Of a stretch of DNA of 64,000 bases, positions 53,697 through 62,763 are shown in pieces; the first letter of the stretch is position 1, and the number at the start of each line of letters is the position of its first letter. The notes under the pieces are model-generated. The model had not been told where the DNA came from, did not search any database, and saw only the letters and a program-made list of their open reading frames with translations. Source of the DNA: Candidatus Homeothermus arabinoxylanisolvens. Its GTDB lineage: Bacteria > Bacteroidota > Bacteroidia > Bacteroidales > Muribaculaceae. A program made the position numbers and the translations under genes. The stretch covers positions 36,947 through 100,946 of the forward strand of contig LUJO01000036.1 of the NCBI GenBank assembly GCA_001689405.1. The letters are read 5' to 3'.

Positions 53697-53725
53697 TCAG
53701 GATTCCGTTAAGGAGTATATTTTCG
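53697..53725 (+). other. GH43 upstream region, no clear feature
   Basis: The 369-bp stretch 53474-53842 is AT-rich. I see a weak AGCC/GGCT hairpin near 53493-53513 and a poor promoter candidate, TTTTG (53692-53696) 21 bp before TATTTTCG (53718-53725). No gene or SusC/D-type regulator is recognised. Confidence 0.3.
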
Positions 53726-53842
53726 TTAATTAATCGCACATCATTTGATAAAAAGCATTTAATTCATTTGTTTGTCCGCAATAAGTAAATTAATTTTGAT
53801 TGATTACTTTTTTATTTTACATAACAATCATTATCAATCATC

Positions 53843-55420
53843 ATGAAGCTTAGAAGCATCTCAGCACTCATGCTCACCGCTGTAATCTACACTGCTTGCA
53901 GTGAGAGCGGTCCGGAATCGGAAGAGCCGCCTGTAGTACCGGAAATCCCGTCAAACCCTGAAAATCCGCCATCTCCTTCAGACCCGGGAAACCCTGAAAT
54001 TCCGGAGATTGACGTATCAGGACACAAGCACGTGGCACTCTCTCCAAAGCTTAATTCCGGCAATGCCAACCCATTGTCTGATGCCATTTTTTGTGCCGAC
54101 CCGACAGCAATCGAGCACGATGGCCGCCTATATGTCTATGCGACAAGCGATCAACAGCAGTATGAGACTGTGGGAAAAAATGGAGAAAACAATTACGGAC
54201 ATATCAAGAGACTTGAAGTGTTCTCTACCGATGATATGGTCAACTGGACATACCACGGCAGTATCCCGGTCGGTGACATAGCATCACACGCATATAACTC
54301 ATGGGCACCATCAATCGTCTCCCGCAAAGAGGCTGACGGCAAGACACACTTCTACATGTATTATTCGGACAACGGCATCGGTGTAGGCGTCATCACCGCT
54401 ACCAGTCCCACCGGTCCATGGTCTGACCCATTGAGGCGCGACTTGGTGGATTTCAACACCCCGGAAATAAATGGCTGCAAAGTACCGTTTGACCCGGGAG
54501 TTGTAATCGATGAAAACGGAATCGGATGGTTGAGCTTTGGCGGTGGAGAGGGTCCGAGTGATTTACAGCCCGGCAATGCACGCATCGTACGACTTGGTAA
54601 AGACCTGCTTTCTTTCGACAGTGAGTGTGTCACCATTGACGCCCCTTACTTTTTTGAGGCAAGTGAACTCAACTACATAAACGGGACATGGGTATATACA
54701 TATAATAACAGCTGGAAAGAGAGAATCGAATGGCCCTATTATGCAGAAAAGCCAACCGGCTGCTCCATGGCATACATGACAACCAAAACGCCACTTGTGC
54801 GTGAAAGCTGGGAATATCGCCATCACTACCTTAAGAATCCCGGTGATTATGGATATACCTATAGCAATAACCACACTCATTTGCATAAATTCAACGACAA
54901 ATGGTATATTTTCTACCACACTTTGGAACTGCAAAAACATTACTCCACTACAGGTGGCTTCCGTAATGTATGTGTTGATGAAATTACCGTCGATGAAGCA
55001 AATGTCGATATAAAAATGGGCCGGCAGACAACCGAAGGTGTCAGTCAGATTAAAATGCTTAATCCTTTCACCGTCCAGCAGGCAGAAACGATGGCGGCAT
55101 CTCAGTGCCTGTCTTTCGAACCGACAACTACCGCCGGAAATATGCTTGTTCGCCCGGCGAAAGAGATGGGTGTCATATTGGTACGGGGAGTTGCATTTGA
55201 CAAAACGCCCAAACAGATTACTTCTTTTGCGAAAGGCCGAGGCGTAATTGAACTTCGGCTAAATGACCCTGAAGGCAAATTAATCGCGACATTAGGTGTA
55301 ACTTCAACTTACTTTAAACAACATCTTGCAGATATTGACACGGAGTTACCCCGGAATTGCAATCTTTGTTTTGTAATTAAAGGAGAAACGCTAATGTTTG
55401 ACACATGGCAATTTAAGTGA
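53843..55420 (+). CDS. glycoside hydrolase family 43 surface lipoprotein
   Basis: A 525-aa lipoprotein. The signal ends at IYTAC (Cys19), followed by SESGPESEEPP, an acidic lipoprotein-export-type tail that in Bacteroidota sends lipoproteins to the cell surface, and a Pro-rich linker. The five-bladed GH43 domain starts near residue 65. Catalytic candidates are the base Asp in CADPTAIEHDG, the pKa-modulating Asp in VPFDPGVVID, and the acid Glu in YFFEASELNY. A C-terminal beta domain (about 410-525) looks CBM6-like. Arabinofuranosidase or xylosidase activity is likely, but the exact substrate is unknown. No SusCD pair is adjacent. Confidence 0.9.
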   Translation: MKLRSISALMLTAVIYTACSESGPESEEPPVVPEIPSNPENPPSPSDPGNPEIPEIDVSGHKHVALSPKLNSGNANPLSDAIFCADPTAIEHDGRLYVYATSDQQQYETVGKNGENNYGHIKRLEVFSTDDMVNWTYHGSIPVGDIASHAYNSWAPSIVSRKEADGKTHFYMYYSDNGIGVGVITATSPTGPWSDPLRRDLVDFNTPEINGCKVPFDPGVVIDENGIGWLSFGGGEGPSDLQPGNARIVRLGKDLLSFDSECVTIDAPYFFEASELNYINGTWVYTYNNSWKERIEWPYYAEKPTGCSMAYMTTKTPLVRESWEYRHHYLKNPGDYGYTYSNNHTHLHKFNDKWYIFYHTLELQKHYSTTGGFRNVCVDEITVDEANVDIKMGRQTTEGVSQIKMLNPFTVQQAETMAASQCLSFEPTTTAGNMLVRPAKEMGVILVRGVAFDKTPKQITSFAKGRGVIELRLNDPEGKLIATLGVTSTYFKQHLADIDTELPRNCNLCFVIKGETLMFDTWQFK

Positions 55421-55433
55421 ATAATTAGGATGT

Positions 55434-55498
55434 CTCGCACTTGGTTTTATACCAAACCTGACGGTATCTGTCATGGATTGATATAAAACCTGTGCGAG
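55434..55498. repeat. 65-nt long imperfect palindrome
   Basis: CTCGCAC-TT-GGTTTTATA (55434-55451) pairs with TATAAAACC-T-GTGCGAG (55482-55498), and pairing continues inward (CC/GG, GAC/GTC) to a GGTATCT loop. It starts 13 bp after the GH43 stop. A second small hairpin (GCAC-TTC-GTGC) follows near 55510. It could be a terminator without a strong U tract or a remnant element end. Confidence 0.65.
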
Positions 55499-55641
55499 GT
55501 TTCCAATGAGCACTTCGTGCCTGACATATTGACCGGTATTTATCTTAATTAAATATTTGTTTACAAACCGTATATCTATACATGATTCATTAAAAATAGT
55601 TGCTTTTCGCAATAAATGTAGATGTTGTGGAGTTTTATTGA

Positions 55642-55649
55642 TAACTTTG
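55642..55649 (+). promoter_or_regulatory. -7 promoter element of NhaC-type gene
   Basis: TAACTTTG, exact TAnnTTTG. Its position downstream of the first possible ATG (55622) supports the later start at 55682. Confidence 0.6.
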
Positions 55650-55681
55650 TACCCGCGAAAACGCATATTTCTTTTTACTTG

Positions 55682-57133
55682 ATGAATATTATACACGACC
55701 ACAGGCCCCCCTCTCTTCTCGCCTCCTTATTACCGATAGCAGTGCTGATTGCAGGTCTCATCTCGATAATCACGTTCTACGGTGCCGGTGCCGTTCAGGA
55801 TATGAGCCACTATATTCTGCTTACAGCCGCAGCCATCGCCGCATCTATATCCGTTTTTTATTACCGGCGACCGTTACGCGCCATGCGCACAGGGCTTCTA
55901 AAAAGCGCTATACAAGTATTGCCCACTATTCCTATACTACTGATGATTGCCACTGTCGCGGCTACTTGGATGCTGTCGGGAGTGGTTCCCACTCTTGTCT
56001 GTTACGGGCTCGAAATATTGAATCCATCAGCCTTTCTCGTGACCACTTGCGCCGTGTGTGCCATCATATCGGTTCTTAGCGGAAGTTCATGGACAACCAT
56101 AGCCACCATAGGAGTGGCTTTCATGGGCATAGGCTCGGTGTGGGGCTACAATCCCGCTTGGATAGCGGGAGCCATCATATCGGGAGCGTACTTCGGCGAT
56201 AAAGTATCGCCGCTCTCCGACACCACGGTACTCGCGTCGTCGACCTGCGATGTGGGTCTTTTCACTCATATCCGCTATCTTATGTGGACCTCCCTGCCCG
56301 CCATGCTGCTTGCCATGACCGTATTTGCTATTGCCGGAATGATGTCAGATCACGGCTCCGCGACGCAATCGTCACTGATGCTCACCCATCTGCACGAGAC
56401 ATTCAATATCACCCCGTGGTGCATGATAATTCCGCTTGCAACGATTGGGCTGATACTTTTGCGGCTTAATACGGCCGTAACTCTCGGGTTAGGCAGCCTT
56501 CTCGGGATAGCAGGCATAGTTCTGTGGCAGCCCCACATACTGGCGTCGTTATCGGGTACCGGCAGCATATATGACATGGCAATCGCGGTCGTAAGACTAC
56601 TTGTGACCGAGACGTCGCTTTCAACCGGAGACCCCGCTCTTGATGCACTCGTCACCACCGGCGGAATGAAAGGCATGCTCCCGACAATATACCTTATATT
56701 AAGCGCCATGATATTCGGAGGGGTTCTCATGGGTTCAGGAATGTTGTCGCGCATAACGCACTCAATCACCAAGCGTATAAATTCGTCAAGAACGACGGTA
56801 ACCACCACTGTGGCTACGGGGTTGATGCTCAACGGTTGTACCGGCGACCAGTATCTGTCCATCATACTGAACGGCAATCTGTACCGCAACCTGTACAGGC
56901 GCAACGGCCTTGAGCCGCGTCTGCTGAGCCGTTCTATAGAAGACTCCACTTCAGTGACATCGGTGCTTATACCGTGGAATTCATGCGGACTGACCCAATC
57001 GGCCGTACTCGGAGTAGCCACACTCACGTATCTGCCCTACTGCATATTCAACATAGCGAGTCCGTTGGTTTCGATTGCCACGGCATGGATAGGCTTCCGC
57101 ATACGTCGAGTGATGAAGCAGGCCGTAGCCTGA
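55682..57133 (+). CDS. NhaC-family Na+/H+ antiporter
   Basis: A 483-aa membrane protein with about eleven or twelve hydrophobic helices. It matches NhaC-type antiporters: GSSWTTIATIGVAFMGIGSV, AGAIISGAYFGDKVSPLSDT (the conserved GDKxSPLSDT motif) and, near the end, NGCTGDQYLSIILNGNLY. It likely exchanges sodium or a small organic ion for protons across the inner membrane. I start at the ATG at 55682, after the promoter element. The cob genes follow after 78 bp from a separate promoter, and no functional connection is obvious. Confidence 0.9.
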   Translation: MNIIHDHRPPSLLASLLPIAVLIAGLISIITFYGAGAVQDMSHYILLTAAAIAASISVFYYRRPLRAMRTGLLKSAIQVLPTIPILLMIATVAATWMLSGVVPTLVCYGLEILNPSAFLVTTCAVCAIISVLSGSSWTTIATIGVAFMGIGSVWGYNPAWIAGAIISGAYFGDKVSPLSDTTVLASSTCDVGLFTHIRYLMWTSLPAMLLAMTVFAIAGMMSDHGSATQSSLMLTHLHETFNITPWCMIIPLATIGLILLRLNTAVTLGLGSLLGIAGIVLWQPHILASLSGTGSIYDMAIAVVRLLVTETSLSTGDPALDALVTTGGMKGMLPTIYLILSAMIFGGVLMGSGMLSRITHSITKRINSSRTTVTTTVATGLMLNGCTGDQYLSIILNGNLYRNLYRRNGLEPRLLSRSIEDSTSVTSVLIPWNSCGLTQSAVLGVATLTYLPYCIFNIASPLVSIATAWIGFRIRRVMKQAVA

Positions 57134-57184
57134 CACTACGCAATTTATTGCCTCCACATTGAGTGTCGGTAGTGAATTTCTTTG

Positions 57185-57192
57185 TAAATTTG
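57185..57192 (+). promoter_or_regulatory. -7 promoter element of cobUTSC
   Basis: TAAATTTG matches TAnnTTTG, 19 bp before the cobU start. The whole cobU upstream gap is only 78 bp, too short for a cobalamin riboswitch. Confidence 0.55.
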
Positions 57193-57211
57193 TGCCGCAA
57201 TACATTTCGCA

Positions 57212-57724
57212 ATGGGAAAAACGATACTCATAACGGGCGGCCAACGATCCGGCAAAAGTGAATTTGCCGAGCGGTTGGCACTGTCCATGAGCGACCGTCC
57301 GGTATACATAGCTACCGCACGCATCTATGATGAAGAGTTTCGTCGGCGGGTAGAAGCTCACAAAGCCCGTCGAGGCCCATGCTGGACTTCGGTTGAAGAG
57401 CCGTTGTACCCAAGCCGATACAGTCATACGGGCGCTACCGTACTGCTTGATTGCATTACCCTGTGGGCAACCAATATGTTTTTCGAGCATGGCGAGGATG
57501 TCAACGAGGCATATGCCGCATTCTGTAACGAGTTTGACGCATTTGTGGCTGACGATGCCGACTATATACTTGTCACCAACGAGATAGGCATGGGCGGCAC
57601 AAGCGACAACCCTATGCAGCGCCGGTTTACCGACCTTCAAGGCCTCGTCAACCGATATGTGGCTGAAAAATCAGACGAAGTGTATTTGCTCATATCAGGC
57701 ATAGACGTAAAAATAAAAGGTTAA
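57212..57724 (+). CDS. cobU: adenosylcobinamide kinase / guanylyltransferase
   Basis: A 170-aa CobU. It phosphorylates adenosylcobinamide and transfers GMP to give AdoCbi-GDP in the nucleotide-loop assembly of cobalamin. The P-loop is [16 protein letters not shown] (residues 6-21). The [14 protein letters not shown] segment has the His that is guanylylated, and [14 protein letters not shown] and VTNEIGMGG match the family. Length is normal. It starts the co-directional set cobU, cobT, cobS, cobC, with a gap of 7 bp to cobT. Confidence 0.95.
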   Translation: MGKTILITGGQRSGKSEFAERLALSMSDRPVYIATARIYDEEFRRRVEAHKARRGPCWTSVEEPLYPSRYSHTGATVLLDCITLWATNMFFEHGEDVNEAYAAFCNEFDAFVADDADYILVTNEIGMGGTSDNPMQRRFTDLQGLVNRYVAEKSDEVYLLISGIDVKIKG

Positions 57725-57731
57725 CTATATC

Positions 57732-58769
57732 ATGACTACATTTAACATATCGCGTCCCGACAGAGCCATAGAGCGGAAACTTATCGACAAGATTGACAAT
57801 TTGACAAAGCCTAAAGGTTCGCTCGGAATGCTTGAACGTTTGGCTCTGAAAATAGGCCTCATACAACAGACTCTGACCCCGTCATTGAAAAATCCGTGCA
57901 ATATCCTGTTTGCAGCCGACCACGGTATAATCGAAGAGGGAGTGACAGTGTCGCCTAAAGAGGTTACATGGCAACAGCTAAGTCACTTCTCAAAAGGAGG
58001 TGCAGGCATAAACTTTCTCTGCGACCAGCATGGCTTCAGGCTTGTGCTTGTCGATGCCGGAGTTGACTACGACATACCTGCCGGACACGGCATAATAGAC
58101 CTGAAAGTGCGAAAATCGACACGCAATTTTCTATATGAGGCGGCCATGACAGCCGACGAACTGGAGCTATGTCTGCAACGTGGAGCCGATGTAGTCGCTG
58201 ACGTGCATAAACAAGGATGCAACGTGGTAAGTTTCGGCGAAATGGGCAGCGGCAACACGTCACCGTCATCGATGTGGATGCATCTGTTTACCGGCATACC
58301 GCTTGACCGGTGCATAGGTGCTGGAGCAGGTCTTGACGGAAGCGGCATAAGCCATAAATACGATGTTCTGTCACGTGCGCTTGCCAACTACAAGGGTGGC
58401 GACAGCGTGAAAGAGAAGATGGCTTGGTTTGGCGGATACGAACTCGCCATGGCTGTCGGAGGCATGCTGAAAGCCGCAGAACTCGGCATGATCATACTTG
58501 TTGACGGCTTTATCATGACAGCTTGTATGCTTGCGGCGAGCCGGCTATATCCCGAAGTCATGGATTATGCCATATTCTGTCATCAGGGCGACGAGTCGGG
58601 CCACAAACTCATGCTCGAATATCTTGGCGTAAGAGCCCTACTGCATCTCGACTTAAGACTCGGCGAGGGCTCCGGCGCGGTATGTGCCTACCCGATAATA
58701 CAGTCGGCAGTCAATATGATCAACAACATGGATTCGTTTCAAAGCGTGAACGTGACCAAATACTTCTAA
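57732..58769 (+). CDS. cobT: nicotinate-nucleotide-dimethylbenzimidazole phosphoribosyltransferase
   Basis: A 345-aa CobT that activates the lower-ligand base (such as 5,6-dimethylbenzimidazole) to alpha-ribazole phosphate. Family motifs are [21 protein letters not shown] sequence at the start, [30 protein letters not shown], and the C-terminal [17 protein letters not shown] with the catalytic Glu. Length is typical. Which base is used cannot be read from the sequence; no base-synthesis gene is nearby. It is 3 bp from cobS. Confidence 0.95.
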   Translation: MTTFNISRPDRAIERKLIDKIDNLTKPKGSLGMLERLALKIGLIQQTLTPSLKNPCNILFAADHGIIEEGVTVSPKEVTWQQLSHFSKGGAGINFLCDQHGFRLVLVDAGVDYDIPAGHGIIDLKVRKSTRNFLYEAAMTADELELCLQRGADVVADVHKQGCNVVSFGEMGSGNTSPSSMWMHLFTGIPLDRCIGAGAGLDGSGISHKYDVLSRALANYKGGDSVKEKMAWFGGYELAMAVGGMLKAAELGMIILVDGFIMTACMLAASRLYPEVMDYAIFCHQGDESGHKLMLEYLGVRALLHLDLRLGEGSGAVCAYPIIQSAVNMINNMDSFQSVNVTKYF

Positions 58770-58772
58770 TCG

Positions 58773-59531
58773 ATGCACAGCCTTCTTGCCGCCCTGACAT
58801 TCTTCACCCGTTTGCCATTCTGGAAAATCACGGAAATACCCAAAGAGAGCTACAGGCGTGTCGTCACGTTCTGGCCTCTTGTCGGATGGCTTACAGGCGG
58901 CATAATGTGTGCCGTATTCTGGATAATGTCGCAATTGTTTGAGCCGATGATAGCCGTAGTGCTCGCCTTGGCCTCACGACTGCTTGTAACCGGGGCGCTG
59001 CACGAGGACGGCCTTGCCGACTTCTTTGACGGCATGGGTGGCGGCACTACCCGCGAGCGCACCCTTGCCATAATGAAAGACAGCCACATAGGTACATATG
59101 GTGTCATCGGCCTCATATTTTATTTTTTACTCGCCGCCTTTTTTATAGCTGACATAGAGCATACAAGCAGCCGATACGTAATCGTAATTTTATTTGCAGG
59201 CGACGTATGGAGCAAACTGTGTGCCGGTCAGATTATAAATTTCCTGCCATATGCACGCAAAGAAGAAGAGGCCAAGAACAAGACGGTGTATAACCGCATG
59301 TCGGCTGCTGACCTTGCCATAGCTGTCATAGCCGGCTCCCTGCCGATGCTACTGCTTCCGGCCGGTCTGCTTCCGGCGGCTGCCGCCCCGGCATTGGTAT
59401 CATGCTGCATAATACTGTATCTGCGTCGAAGACTCGGCGGGTACACCGGCGACTGCTGCGGAGCTTCATTTCTGCTCTGCGAACTGTCGTTCTACATTGC
59501 CTCTGCCATACTTCTGAAGCATATGCCATGA
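58773..59531 (+). CDS. cobS: adenosylcobinamide-GDP ribazoletransferase
   Basis: A 252-aa integral membrane enzyme that joins AdoCbi-GDP with alpha-ribazole (phosphate), completing cobalamin. The metal-binding motif is TGALHEDGLADFFDGMGGG, with about six hydrophobic segments following (IGLIFYFLLAAFFIADI, LAIAVIAGSLPMLLLPAGLL). YTGDCCGASF near the C-terminus is conserved. Length is normal. Its stop overlaps the start of the cobC-like gene by 4 bp (ATGA), so the two are translationally coupled. Confidence 0.95.
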   Translation: MHSLLAALTFFTRLPFWKITEIPKESYRRVVTFWPLVGWLTGGIMCAVFWIMSQLFEPMIAVVLALASRLLVTGALHEDGLADFFDGMGGGTTRERTLAIMKDSHIGTYGVIGLIFYFLLAAFFIADIEHTSSRYVIVILFAGDVWSKLCAGQIINFLPYARKEEEAKNKTVYNRMSAADLAIAVIAGSLPMLLLPAGLLPAAAAPALVSCCIILYLRRRLGGYTGDCCGASFLLCELSFYIASAILLKHMP

Positions 59532-60061
59532 AAATAACGCTTATAAGACATACATCGGTCAATGTAGCTCCGGGCACATGCTACGGACAGACCGACGTAC
59601 CGCTTGCGTCGACATTCCAAATTGAAGCCGAAGCGGTAAAACAACGGCTGAACGGACGGCGGTTTAACAGAGTATTCACGAGTCCGTTGTCAAGATGCAG
59701 GCGACTTGCCGAATATTGCGGATACCCCGATGCAACAATTGACGACAGACTCATTGAAATGAACTTCGGAGCATGGGAAATGCAACGCTATGACAACATA
59801 ACCGACCCGCGCTTGCAGGAATGGTATGACGACTACGTAAACGTCAGAGCTACCGGAGGCGAATCATTCATAGACCAGCGCAACCGTTTCACGTCTTTTA
59901 TCGAAGAGATAACGGCCTTGTCAAATGAAGATGATGAGATTGCCCTTTTCACCCACGGAGGCATCCTCATACAGGCCATGATGCTTTACAACGGCCTTAC
60001 GGCAGAAGAGGCATTTACCAGCCAACCCTCTTATGGAGCTATAATGACAATCGAGCCATAG
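59528..60061 (+). CDS. cobC: alpha-ribazole phosphatase-like histidine phosphatase
   Basis: A 177-aa histidine phosphatase superfamily member. IRHTSVNVAPGTCYGQTDVP, starting MKITL, carries the phosphohistidine RHG-type His and the GxCYGQxD segment usual for CobC. FTSPLSRCRRLAEY and FTHGGILIQAMM complete the active site. CobC removes the phosphate from alpha-ribazole-5'-phosphate or cobalamin-5'-phosphate. I start at 59528; the open frame upstream is inside cobS. The final position in the cobUTS operon supports the assignment. Confidence 0.9.
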   Translation: MKITLIRHTSVNVAPGTCYGQTDVPLASTFQIEAEAVKQRLNGRRFNRVFTSPLSRCRRLAEYCGYPDATIDDRLIEMNFGAWEMQRYDNITDPRLQEWYDDYVNVRATGGESFIDQRNRFTSFIEEITALSNEDDEIALFTHGGILIQAMMLYNGLTAEEAFTSQPSYGAIMTIEP

Positions 60062-60183
60062 TAAGGATGTGGATTTTTCTTGCCGATTATCACCAAGTTA
60101 CAGGATTTTGTTGTAACTTCGCGTATGGCGACACTCTATAAGATATTGATTCAGTGTGTTGGCTTTGCTCTCTCCACTACCCT

Positions 60184-60963
60184 ATGGACGCAAAGCCGGA
60201 TGTCCTTGTGCTATCGGAAAGGAGGCAAGCGATGAACCGAGTATTATCTGATTATCTTGCAATTTGTAATAAATTCAGAACTGACGGACTAAGCAAAGAT
60301 GAGAGAAAACAACGGCACGCCCTGCTCTCTGAATGGGAGAAAACGGATTATGAGAGAGAAAAGTTATTCCTCGGTGAGATTCAGGACTTTTGGGACAACC
60401 ATAATGATATTTGCTGGAACAGACTGTTTATAAGTAAGGTTATATGTCCGGCGATAGCAGATGATTTAGCGAATGGCGGATATGATGGATTAAGATTCTT
60501 GTTCCACTGCTTCCATGGACATGAAAGTTCCTGCATACACTCTGACAGCCCGCTCGCTATTTTTTGTGATTACAGTGGAGGGAAGTATCAGCCGTTTCAA
60601 TTGGCGGATATATTGCTTGAACATGAACCGGATAATGTTGATGCTCTCAGATACAAGTATGATGCTCTCAAATATTTTCTTGAGTCCTCCATACATGAAA
60701 TGCCATCGGGAGTGTTGAACTGCTATGACGGAGCCAGTGTATCTGACATTCCGGCAATGATTGAGGATACGAATGAGTTTGAGCGCATTTCCCGAAAGTT
60801 AAATATGCCTCTTTATGAAAACTTGGTGAAGGATTGCCGCAGGTACTATAAAGCCTACGGAGATTATTTGCGGAATCTCGACAGATATGGGACTTTTGAG
60901 GATTTTCTACGCTCGAATAAAATCTCATATCATTCATATACATCGCGTTACGATTATGAATAA
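60184..60963 (+). CDS. unknown protein, first gene of orphan cluster
   Basis: About 259 aa from the ATG at 60184 (MDAKPDVLVLSERRQAMNRV); starts at 60154 or 60232 are also possible. I recognise no domain. No signal peptide or membrane segment is evident; it is helical and rich in Asp, Tyr and Cys-poor cytosolic-type sequence (LLSEWEKTDYEREKLFLGEI, RFLFHCFHGHESSCIH). The upstream TAACTTCG near 60113 resembles a -7 element. Base composition is lower in GC than the cob genes. It overlaps the next gene by 8 bp, suggesting coupled translation. An immunity-like or regulatory role is possible but unsupported. Confidence 0.75.
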   Translation: MDAKPDVLVLSERRQAMNRVLSDYLAICNKFRTDGLSKDERKQRHALLSEWEKTDYEREKLFLGEIQDFWDNHNDICWNRLFISKVICPAIADDLANGGYDGLRFLFHCFHGHESSCIHSDSPLAIFCDYSGGKYQPFQLADILLEHEPDNVDALRYKYDALKYFLESSIHEMPSGVLNCYDGASVSDIPAMIEDTNEFERISRKLNMPLYENLVKDCRRYYKAYGDYLRNLDRYGTFEDFLRSNKISYHSYTSRYDYE

Positions 60964-61393
60964 GTGGCAGAAAATAGTAGGTGTTTTAGCCTTTGGAGCG
61001 ATTGGTATTTGTTTTGGATGCACTCGTTCTATAGATTACACTGATGGCGAAGAGGTGTTATGTTCTGAATTATCCCAAGAGGTTCAAGACACTTTGATTT
61101 GGTGGGGAGAGCATACAACAATTTCAATTGATGATACTGTTTGCGTTGAGCTACCGGATATAATCTGCTATAACTCCGATTATTCTCTCCTATACACCAA
61201 ATTTGGTCCTTGGATAATATCACGTAGATTAAAGCGCAATACAGATGGGAAAGAGTGGAAATTTTCCGGGAATATAAATGTCCCGACACCGATTGTGGCA
61301 ATCGGTGACACAATATATATACCTTCGGGCTACAATGTAGTCAGTATGGGCGTTGACAGTAATTCCGTTTTTAAACGACAGATTCTTAAATAA
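60956..61393 (+). CDS. unknown lipoprotein
   Basis: A 145-aa small lipoprotein: MNKWQKIVGVLAFGAIGICF, then GC, gives a signal peptide with Cys22 as lipid attachment. The mature part is beta-rich with no recognised domain (SIDDTVCVELPDIICYNSDY, VPTPIVAIGDTIYIPSGYNV). I start at the ATG at 60956, inside the end of the previous gene. A frame start at 60887 would place residues before the signal peptide and is less likely. Likely anchored in the inner leaflet of the outer membrane or at the cell surface. Function unknown. Confidence 0.8.
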   Translation: MNKWQKIVGVLAFGAIGICFGCTRSIDYTDGEEVLCSELSQEVQDTLIWWGEHTTISIDDTVCVELPDIICYNSDYSLLYTKFGPWIISRRLKRNTDGKEWKFSGNINVPTPIVAIGDTIYIPSGYNVVSMGVDSNSVFKRQILK

Positions 61394-61405
61394 TCACAAA
61401 ATGAT

Positions 61406-61627
61406 ATGTTTATACGATCATGGTTCATATCAGCGATTAAGCATATCGGAGCCGGACTTCGGTATGGTTGTCTTTGGCTGTTCCGTCGCGGGCAGAAAGT
61501 GTCATACAGGCAAATCCGCTATGGCTCGGACGATTTCAGCGATACGGACCATGCCGACAACAACCTTGCCAACGGTTTTCTCGGCTTCCTTTTTTTTGCG
61601 ATTTTTCTGATTTTAATAGCATGCTGA
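61406..61627 (+). CDS. small unknown membrane protein
   Basis: A 73-aa protein with one strong C-terminal hydrophobic segment (FLGFLFFAIFLILIAC) and an Arg-rich N-terminal half (LWLFRRGQKVSYRQIRYGSD). No family recognised. The gap to the preceding gene is 12 bp and the next gene starts 1 bp after its stop, so it is inside the same transcription unit. Single-helix accessory protein is the only safe description. It could also be a remnant of a larger membrane protein. Confidence 0.65.
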   Translation: MFIRSWFISAIKHIGAGLRYGCLWLFRRGQKVSYRQIRYGSDDFSDTDHADNNLANGFLGFLFFAIFLILIAC

Positions 61628-61628
61628 T

Positions 61629-62726
61629 ATGATACCAATCATCTTGATCTTGTGCGCAGTCATTGCATTTGTCGGATTTATGGTTAAATGGCCAAAGCCG
61701 GGAGTGTACTTATATAAAGTGGCTGTCTTTGTACTGTTTCTGCCGGCATTATTCTTTGCCTTATTCTTTACACTTATGGGATTGAGTGTAAATGCACTTA
61801 ACATTGACCTGCACCCTTGGAGGGAATATGTCATGTATAGGTTCATGTTTGCAGCTATAGTTACAGTAGTATTGCTTGCTGTGTCGCAAATTCCATTGAT
61901 GTTTATCCGGCAGTTTTCCAAACAAGAGGAACTGAAGATAATCAAGATCGAAGGACTTATCTATATCGTCATCTTGGCTGTCGGCACAGGATTATGCTAT
62001 TATGCGGTTCAGGATTTAACCCATACTGAAAACTATGTAATTGAACGTATTAACGATTATAATAAAGAATACAACTGTTATCCTGAGAGTTTGGCTGAGA
62101 TAGGTGTGCCTTCCGATACCACCTCTCATTTTGGAGATATACATATTCAGTATTCCTACAATGATCGCGCATTTACATTATTTGTAAAATCGGAATACGA
62201 AGAATATGTCTATGATAGCCGTGATGATATGTGGGATGATATACCGGAAGGAGAAACTGGAGTAGATCGAATGATTGTCATGCCTTCGGATTCTGATGAC
62301 ATTATCTTTAGTGACTACAAAAAAGTCGCTTCGTGGGGAATTAGCGAACCGGAGTTCTTCAGAATGACACAATCCCAATATGAAAAAGCAAGAGAAAAAC
62401 TCATAAAGCATTTCACTGACTTAATAAAACCGGCTGAAAGCGGGGATTATCTGATAGAGCATCCATCGGGGAGTTTGGAATATACCGCATACCCGTATAA
62501 TAAATATCGTCATCAGTTTTTCGGATGGAAAGATTCTGAGGGTATTCAATATGCTTACATTATTCTTGTCAGCAAAGAGCTTATTGAGAGAGATATAACC
62601 AACGGCTACTTAAACAATGATAAAGAACTGATATGGCTTGAAGATGGCGGAAGCGATGAAGTTGACATCCTTATAAATCTTGACGAGAACAAACTTGAAG
62701 TTTTCAGAGTGCATCAACATGGATAA
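61629..62726 (+). CDS. unknown membrane protein with extracytoplasmic domain
   Basis: A 365-aa protein with four hydrophobic helices in the first 140 residues (IILILCAVIAFVGFMV, VAVFVLFLPALFFALFFTLM, MFAAIVTVVLLAVSQIPLMF, GLIYIVILAVGTGLCYYAV). A soluble domain of about 230 residues follows, rich in Asp, Glu and Tyr (IERINDYNKEYNCYPESLAE, YEEYVYDSRDDMWDDIPEGE). The ITNGYLNNDKELIW end is unlike any family I know. The NxYNKEYNCYPESL stretch resembles the pseudopilin-style 'YPxSL' seen after a helix, but this is a weak hint. Function unknown. Confidence 0.8.
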   Translation: MIPIILILCAVIAFVGFMVKWPKPGVYLYKVAVFVLFLPALFFALFFTLMGLSVNALNIDLHPWREYVMYRFMFAAIVTVVLLAVSQIPLMFIRQFSKQEELKIIKIEGLIYIVILAVGTGLCYYAVQDLTHTENYVIERINDYNKEYNCYPESLAEIGVPSDTTSHFGDIHIQYSYNDRAFTLFVKSEYEEYVYDSRDDMWDDIPEGETGVDRMIVMPSDSDDIIFSDYKKVASWGISEPEFFRMTQSQYEKAREKLIKHFTDLIKPAESGDYLIEHPSGSLEYTAYPYNKYRHQFFGWKDSEGIQYAYIILVSKELIERDITNGYLNNDKELIWLEDGGSDEVDILINLDENKLEVFRVHQHG

Positions 62727-62763
62727 AGTGTAATAGACAAGACATTGAATATAGAATTGTGAT

